From Acidimicrobiia bacterium (GTDB lineage: Bacteria; Actinomycetota; Acidimicrobiia; Spongiisociales; UBA5794), in NCBI GenBank assembly GCA_030065575.1, contig JASJDZ010000008.1, forward strand, positions 31,546 through 95,545: 64,000 nt of DNA. Direction: 5' to 3'. Shown here in pieces: positions 59,877 to 64,000 of this stretch. The translations under genes were made by a program, and so were the position numbers. Positions within the stretch are counted from its first letter, which is position 1. Every line of letters begins with the position of its first letter. A model generated the notes under the pieces. It worked only from the letters and a program-made list of their open reading frames with translations, ran no database searches and was not told where the DNA came from.

Positions 59877-62009
59877 GTGGAGTCGGATAAGAACCTCGAA
59901 ATGGCGATGTCGCAAATCGAGCGGCAGTTTGGCAAGGGCGCCATCATGAAGCTCAGCGACAGTGCGGTGAAGAACATCGCTGCCATTCCCACCGGGGCCC
60001 TGTCTCTCGACCTGGCGCTCGGTATCGGCGGAGTTCCCCGCGGGCGGATTGTCGAGATCTACGGTCCTGAGTCGAGTGGCAAGACCACTCTGGCACTCCA
60101 TGTAGTGGCCGAGGCGCAGCGCAACGGTGGCGTTGCGGCGTTCATCGATGCCGAGCATGCGCTGGACCCCGTTTATGCCAAAGCCCTCGGCGTTGATGTC
60201 GACGAGTTGCTCATCTCACAGCCGGATACCGGCGAGCAGGCGTTGGAGATCACCGACATGCTCATTCGCTCCGGCGCTCTCGATGTTGTTGTGGTTGACT
60301 CTGTCGCCGCCCTGGTGCCTCGAGCGGAGCTGGAGGGCGACATGGGCGATACCCACGTTGGGCTTCAGGCCCGCTTGATGTCGCAGGCTCTGCGCAAGCT
60401 GGCCGGAACTATCAACCGCTCCGAGACCACCGCAGTCTTCATCAACCAGCTGCGCGAGAAGATCGGGGTCATGTTCGGTTGCTTCCAGTACAACACACGG
60501 ATCACGCTTGCCGATGGCACTCAGGAGAAGATCGGCAAGATCGTCAATCAGAAGATGGATGTCGAAGTCCTTGCCGCCAATCCTGAGACTGGGATGGTTG
60601 AGCCCAAGCGCATCACGAATTGGTACAACAACGGCACTGCAGATCGCTTCCTGCAGTTCACCGTCTACAAACCGGAGAAGAACGGCAGAGCGCAGTTCGC
60701 TGCGACCGAGAATCATCTGATCTCAACTCCGCAAGGGTGGGTGCAGGCGGGTTCGCTGCGACCCGGCGACTCGGTGCTGATGCCGATCAAGCACTATCTG
60801 TCGGATCAGCAGCGCGAGGTGGTGCTGGGTGGTCTGATGGGTGACGGCGCCGTATCGAGCAAGCGTGTCGGTGCCTCAGGTGTGGCTATGAAGTCGCGTT
60901 TCCGATTCGGTCACGGTCCCAAGCAGGATGCCTATGCGCTCTGGAAGGCCTCACTGCTGGATGGGGTTCCCCTTTCAATCAGTCGCCATTCCAAGGGCGG
61001 CAAGATGGTTGAAACGACGCCTCTTCTCGAGCTAGACGCGCTGCGTGAGGCCGTCTACCTAGCTGGGAGAAAGGTCTTCAGCTGGGATTACATCAAGGCA
61101 CTGACGCCGCTTTCTCTGGCCATCTGGTACATGGATGACGGCACGTTCGCGGAGCGTAGGGCTGACGGATCAGCAGGCAGGTCAGAGATCTGCGTGGAAG
61201 CGTTCGAGCCGACAAGCCGCGACCGAATTCGCAGTTGGCTAGCCGACACGTGGGGAATAGACGCAGTGCTGAGAGATCGGGCTGACAAGGCCGTCCTCGT
61301 GTTTGGCCGCGACTCCACAGAAGCCTTGCACTCTCTGATTGCTCCGTATGTCCCGTCGATGATGGAGTACAAGCTGCTGCAGCACCACCGTGGGAAGTAC
61401 TCCCTAGAAGTCGAGCCGGCACAGGTCGAAGAACGGCTCGTACCGGTGCCAGTTCTGTCTATTAGGGAGAAGCCGAATACGCGCAGCATGCGGAAGTTCG
61501 ATATCGAGGTTGAGGGCCATCACAACTACCTCGCCGACGGGGTCATGGTGCACAATTCTCCCGAGACCACGCCCGGCGGGCGGGCTCTCAAGTTCTACTC
61601 CAGTGTGCGGATCGACGTGCGGCGCATCGAGGCGATCAAGCAAGGAACCGACAACGTCGGCAATCGGGTGCGCGCCAAGATCGTCAAGAACAAGGTTGCC
61701 CCGCCGTTCCGGTTGGCGGAGTTCGACATCATGTTCGGCGAAGGCATCTCACGCGAAGGCAGCCTGCTCGATGTCGCAGTTGAGCACGGCATCGTCCGCA
61801 AGGCGGGTGCGTGGTTCACCTATGACGGCGACCAACTTGGTCAAGGCCGCGAGAAGGCGAAGATGTTCCTACGTGAGAACCCGGAGATTGCCATGCAGCT
61901 CCAGGACAAGGTGTTCCGGGCCGTCGGCTTGATCGAAGAGGAAGAGGAAGCGCTCGAGGTTGACGAGGAGACCGGCGAAATCCTCGGCAAGGGCGACAGC
62001 GACGGCTGA
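59877..62009 (+). CDS. recA: Recombinase A with in-frame intein
   Basis: This 710-residue precursor includes a 359-residue intein (202-560). The joined RecA is 351 residues: GPESSGKTT (63-71) Walker A, the conserved N-terminus [13 protein letters not shown], the [15 protein letters not shown] junction, and a C-terminal acidic tail. It catalyses strand exchange and LexA self-cleavage. GTG 59877 has GGGAG. Protein splicing must remove the intein for function. The gene has a promoter with an SOS box. No recX follows. Confidence 0.95.
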   Translation: MESDKNLEMAMSQIERQFGKGAIMKLSDSAVKNIAAIPTGALSLDLALGIGGVPRGRIVEIYGPESSGKTTLALHVVAEAQRNGGVAAFIDAEHALDPVYAKALGVDVDELLISQPDTGEQALEITDMLIRSGALDVVVVDSVAALVPRAELEGDMGDTHVGLQARLMSQALRKLAGTINRSETTAVFINQLREKIGVMFGCFQYNTRITLADGTQEKIGKIVNQKMDVEVLAANPETGMVEPKRITNWYNNGTADRFLQFTVYKPEKNGRAQFAATENHLISTPQGWVQAGSLRPGDSVLMPIKHYLSDQQREVVLGGLMGDGAVSSKRVGASGVAMKSRFRFGHGPKQDAYALWKASLLDGVPLSISRHSKGGKMVETTPLLELDALREAVYLAGRKVFSWDYIKALTPLSLAIWYMDDGTFAERRADGSAGRSEICVEAFEPTSRDRIRSWLADTWGIDAVLRDRADKAVLVFGRDSTEALHSLIAPYVPSMMEYKLLQHHRGKYSLEVEPAQVEERLVPVPVLSIREKPNTRSMRKFDIEVEGHHNYLADGVMVHNSPETTPGGRALKFYSSVRIDVRRIEAIKQGTDNVGNRVRAKIVKNKVAPPFRLAEFDIMFGEGISREGSLLDVAVEHGIVRKAGAWFTYDGDQLGQGREKAKMFLRENPEIAMQLQDKVFRAVGLIEEEEEALEVDEETGEILGKGDSDG
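60480..61556 (+). mobile_element. recA intein with LAGLIDADG homing endonuclease
   Basis: It starts at Cys202 ([10 protein letters not shown]) and ends at HN (VMVHN, Asn560), followed by Ser561. The TxxH block (ATENH), the final His-Asn and the +1 Ser needed for splicing are present. Two LAGLIDADG-type motifs (VLGGLMGDG and AIWYMDDG) retain their acidic residues. Sequence and insertion site in MFG/SPETT resemble the Mycobacterium leprae RecA intein, not that of M. tuberculosis. Confidence 0.95.
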
Positions 62010-62011
62010 TC

Positions 62012-62038
62012 GGCAGTGAGCGGCGCCCGCTACTTGCC
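62012..62038 (+). terminator. Possible recA terminator hairpin
   Basis: GGCAGTGAGCGG and CCGCTACTTGCC pair across a CGC loop with two mismatches and one GU. It begins two bases after the recA stop. No T run follows. Confidence 0.35.
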
Positions 62039-62203
62039 CACAGTCAATGACGGCGGGTTCTCCGAAGTGCTCCCTGTTTCGCTCCTGATCCCGACACCGA
62101 AATGAACCTGGATTTCGCGCTTACGTTGTGTTGACAGGTGCTGTACGATCGGGTGTAGACACACGCAAACACTTAATAAGAACACGGATCCAGAGGAAAC
62201 CAA

Positions 62204-62248
62204 GTGAGACGAATCGCCCGGGGGTGCATCCCACAGACGGCTGATTAG
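62204..62248 (+). CDS. Possible 14-residue leader peptide before rny
   Basis: GTG 62204 follows AGAGGA and encodes MRRIARGCIPQTAD before a TAG. It is too short for homology. Its place between a TTGACA-like promoter and a perfect hairpin suggests a leader peptide, but it may be chance. Confidence 0.3.
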   Translation: MRRIARGCIPQTAD

Positions 62249-62288
62249 CTGTCCTTTGTCGCGTTTTCGTCCTCTTGGCATTGCGTGT

Positions 62289-62309
62289 GCCGAGCCGTTG
62301 CGGCTCGGC
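62289..62309 (+). promoter_or_regulatory. Hairpin upstream of rny
   Basis: GCCGAGCC-GTTGC-GGCTCGGC forms a perfect 8-bp stem 34 nt before rny. It lacks a T run, so it could shape the rny leader, possibly as an RNase target or attenuator. Confidence 0.45.
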
Positions 62310-62343
62310 CTCATGCGTCTCTGGACCGGGAAACGAGGACAGC

Positions 62344-63873
62344 ATGGAATGGCTGATCGCAGTAGCGATCGCGATGGTTGCTGCCTTGCTCGCCTTCCTG
62401 GGAGGAAGGGAACTCCAACGCCGGCATACATCGCGTACCGGCGCAGCAGCAGAAGACGCTCTGCGCGAGGCGCGGCTGGATGCGCAACGCATCCTGTCGC
62501 GCGCCGAGGAGGAGTCCCGAGCTTTGGCGGAGAGTTACCGCGAGAGAGAAGAAGCCGCTCTGGCCCATCGTGTCGTTGAGGCAGAGGCACTCGAGGAGCG
62601 CCTTGCCCAGAGAGAAGCGACCCTAGAACAGAGGGCGACGAACCTTGCCTCTCGCGAGGAGATGCTGCTCGACAAGGAGCGCTCGCTCAGCGATGCCCGG
62701 GCGGCCGCCGAGGCAAAGCGCGAAGAAGCACGGGCCCATCTGGAGCGGATTGCCGGGTTTGATTCACGTGCGGCCAAAGAAGAGCTGCTCATGAAGGTCG
62801 AGGATGAGGCACGTCGCGAGGCGATGGTGCTGGTGCGAGATCTCGAGATGAAGGCCCGCGAAGAGGCGGACCGGCGCAGCCGGCGCGTTTTGGCCACCGC
62901 GGTGCAGCGTCTCGCCGGAGAGGTCGTTTCCGAATCGACAGTGTCGGTGGTGCCTTTGCCGTCCGATGACATGAAGGGCCGCATCATCGGCCGTGACGGA
63001 CGCAATATCCGTACGTTTGAGGCGGTCACCGGAGTGAACCTCATCGTCGACGACACGCCGGAAGCCGTTTCGGTTTCCACTTTCGACCCGGTGCGTCGCG
63101 AGACGGCACGGCTCGCTCTGCATCGTCTAGTCGACGACGGTCGCATCCATCCTGCCTCCATCGAGGAGGCGTACGAGAAGGCCCGGGCTGAAGTCGAGCA
63201 GTCAGTGCGCGACGCAGGCGAATGGGCGATGCTCGAAGTAGGTGTCACTCGCCTTCACCCGGAGCTCGTGACGTTGCTCGGCCGCCTCAAGTACCGCACC
63301 TCCTACGGCCAGAACGTGCTGAATCACCTGGTCGAAACGGCCAACGTCGCAGGCATGCTGGCGGCAGAGCTAGGGGCAGACGACGCCGAAGCGCGTCGGG
63401 CAGCGTTCCTGCACGACATAGGCAAAGCCGTATCTCACGAGGTCGGGGGCTCGCACGCCATGATTGGCGCCGAGATTGCCCGTCGCTTCGGAGAGGATGC
63501 TTCGATCGTCCATGCCATCGAGGCGCACCACAACGAGGTTGAGCCCAGGACACTCACCGCAGTCCTCGTCCAGGCTGCCGATGCGGTCTCGGCTGCGAGG
63601 CCGGGGGCACGGCGCGAGGCCTTGGAGTCATACGTACGGCGCCTGGAACGGCTCGAGGAGATTGCATCGTCCTTTGAGGGTGTTGAACGCGTCTTCGCTA
63701 TGCAGGCCGGCCGTGAGGTACGCATCGCCGTTGCGCCGAGCGTGGTTGACGATCTCGCCGCAGGGGACCTGGCGCGGCGGATCGCCCGCCGTCTGGAGGA
63801 AGACCTCAACTACCCGGGCCAGATCGAGGTCACGGTCATTCGCGAGTTCCGGGCAACGGATTACGCACGATAG
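62344..63873 (+). CDS. rny: Ribonuclease Y
   Basis: This 509-residue membrane-anchored endoribonuclease has an N-terminal membrane helix (3-20), a long coiled coil (about 35-185), a KH domain with GRIIGRDGRN (212-221) and an HD domain with HDIGK (357-361). RNase Y initiates mRNA decay. ATG 62344 has GAGGA just upstream; the longer frame from 62275 is not needed. It is followed after 2 nt by miaB. Confidence 0.93.
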   Translation: MEWLIAVAIAMVAALLAFLGGRELQRRHTSRTGAAAEDALREARLDAQRILSRAEEESRALAESYREREEAALAHRVVEAEALEERLAQREATLEQRATNLASREEMLLDKERSLSDARAAAEAKREEARAHLERIAGFDSRAAKEELLMKVEDEARREAMVLVRDLEMKAREEADRRSRRVLATAVQRLAGEVVSESTVSVVPLPSDDMKGRIIGRDGRNIRTFEAVTGVNLIVDDTPEAVSVSTFDPVRRETARLALHRLVDDGRIHPASIEEAYEKARAEVEQSVRDAGEWAMLEVGVTRLHPELVTLLGRLKYRTSYGQNVLNHLVETANVAGMLAAELGADDAEARRAAFLHDIGKAVSHEVGGSHAMIGAEIARRFGEDASIVHAIEAHHNEVEPRTLTAVLVQAADAVSAARPGARREALESYVRRLERLEEIASSFEGVERVFAMQAGREVRIAVAPSVVDDLAAGDLARRIARRLEEDLNYPGQIEVTVIREFRATDYAR

Positions 63874-63875
63874 AG

Positions 63876-64000
63876 ATGGCTACGCCGACCACCCTCGGGA
63901 TTCCGGCCGTGCGGACACCGCGTGTGCCGCAGCGATCGGGTTTGACCTATCACATCCGGACCTTCGGATGCCAGATGAACGAGCACGACTCGGAGCGAAT
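63876..64000 (+). CDS. miaB: tRNA-2-methylthio-N6-adenosine synthase, partial
   Basis: The first 41 residues are visible. FGCQMNEHDSER at residues 30-41 is the MiaB/RimO N-terminal cluster motif of tRNA-type enzymes. MiaB methylthiolates i6A37 of tRNA. It begins 2 nt after the rny stop, so it is in the same operon; the rest lies beyond the window. Confidence 0.9.
   Translation, partial: MATPTTLGIPAVRTPRVPQRSGLTYHIRTFGCQMNEHDSER

Larger units (their letters stand above)
62010..62343 (+). other. Gap between recA and rny, possible leader region
   Basis: No recX or other long gene. It contains a partly paired hairpin after recA (62012-62038), a perfect TTGACA at 62131-62136 (a -10 around 62154-62161 is unclear), a possible 14-residue peptide (62204-62248) and a perfect 8-bp hairpin (62289-62309). 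The leader would be about 175 nt. Confidence 0.6.

Noticed and set aside
1..64000. CRISPR arrays, tRNA or rRNA genes, prophage
   Set aside because: No regularly spaced repeats, no cloverleaf or rRNA-like sequence and no phage genes found by reading; small RNAs may have been missed.

Overview
The window is a gene-dense chromosomal segment of a high-GC actinobacterium. The evidence is the gene content and order: a peptidase M16, dapB, dapA, rnj and ftsK run, a rimO, cinA, thpR, recA, rny and miaB run, actinobacterial-type serC, LLM-class (F420-type) oxidoreductase, DUF222/HNH, TIGR03084 and DUF4032 proteins, frequent GTG and TTG starts, and a LexA box of the GAAC-N4-GTTC type. RNase Y beside recA and miaB with no recX suggests a deep-branching lineage such as Acidimicrobiia, but this is inference without a tree. 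No rRNA, tRNA, CRISPR array, phage or insertion sequence was recognised. The only clear mobile element is an intein with a homing endonuclease in recA.

Layout. 1-4.7 kb (minus): a two-gene ABC exporter, a thiamine-diphosphate enzyme and a SixA-like phosphatase, probably one transcript. 4.8-8.2 kb: acetyltransferase, small membrane protein, lysoplasmalogenase, ferritin, DUF4440 protein and APH-fold kinase. 8.3-14.3 kb: DUF222/HNH protein, acetyltransferase, a lipoprotein with no normal start codon, LLM oxidoreductase, and a large flippase-like protein with an embedded kinase-like domain. 14.3-19.5 kb: serC, aspartate aminotransferase, an AroQ-alpha/beta-hydrolase fusion, a sugar isomerase-like TIM barrel and a lipoate ligase-like protein. 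19.6-26 kb: lipoprotein, a second ABC exporter, NUDIX, universal stress protein, flavin reductase, SDR and DUF4032. 26-31.4 kb: the large helicase Lhr divergent from a PD-(D/E)XK-like protein, with repeats between them. 31.4-36.9 kb: DinB-fold protein, LOG protein, HAD phosphatase, acetyltransferase, two sulfotransferases and YajQ. 36.9-40.1 kb: a CobT/NorD-like vWA protein with an HExxH motif, overlapping an AAA partner with altered Walker motifs. 40.3-49 kb: lipoproteins, ArfB, M16 peptidase, dapB, thioredoxin-TPR, dapA, RNase J and a coiled-coil protein. 49.2-64 kb: ftsK, a PabB-PabC-like fusion altered in both active sites, a TauE-type transporter, a PHP phosphatase, flavin reductase, rimO, cinA, thpR, a lipoprotein, recA with its intein, rny and the start of miaB.

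How the genes are expressed and work together. At least 18 genes have a TANNNT (or GATAAT) hexamer 6-8 nt before the start codon and no usable ribosome binding site, which is the signature of leaderless mRNAs. Genes inside operons instead show Shine-Dalgarno sequences or 1-11 nt overlaps with the preceding gene. recA has a TGGACA-N17-TAGTGT promoter whose spacer contains a palindromic LexA box. Several convergent pairs end with overlapping stops or with hairpins between them. Functional themes are lysine/peptidoglycan precursor synthesis (dapA, dapB), RNA turnover and modification (rnj, rny, rimO, miaB, thpR), DNA repair and segregation (recA, lhr, ftsK), and export (two ABC systems, a TauE protein and several lipoproteins).
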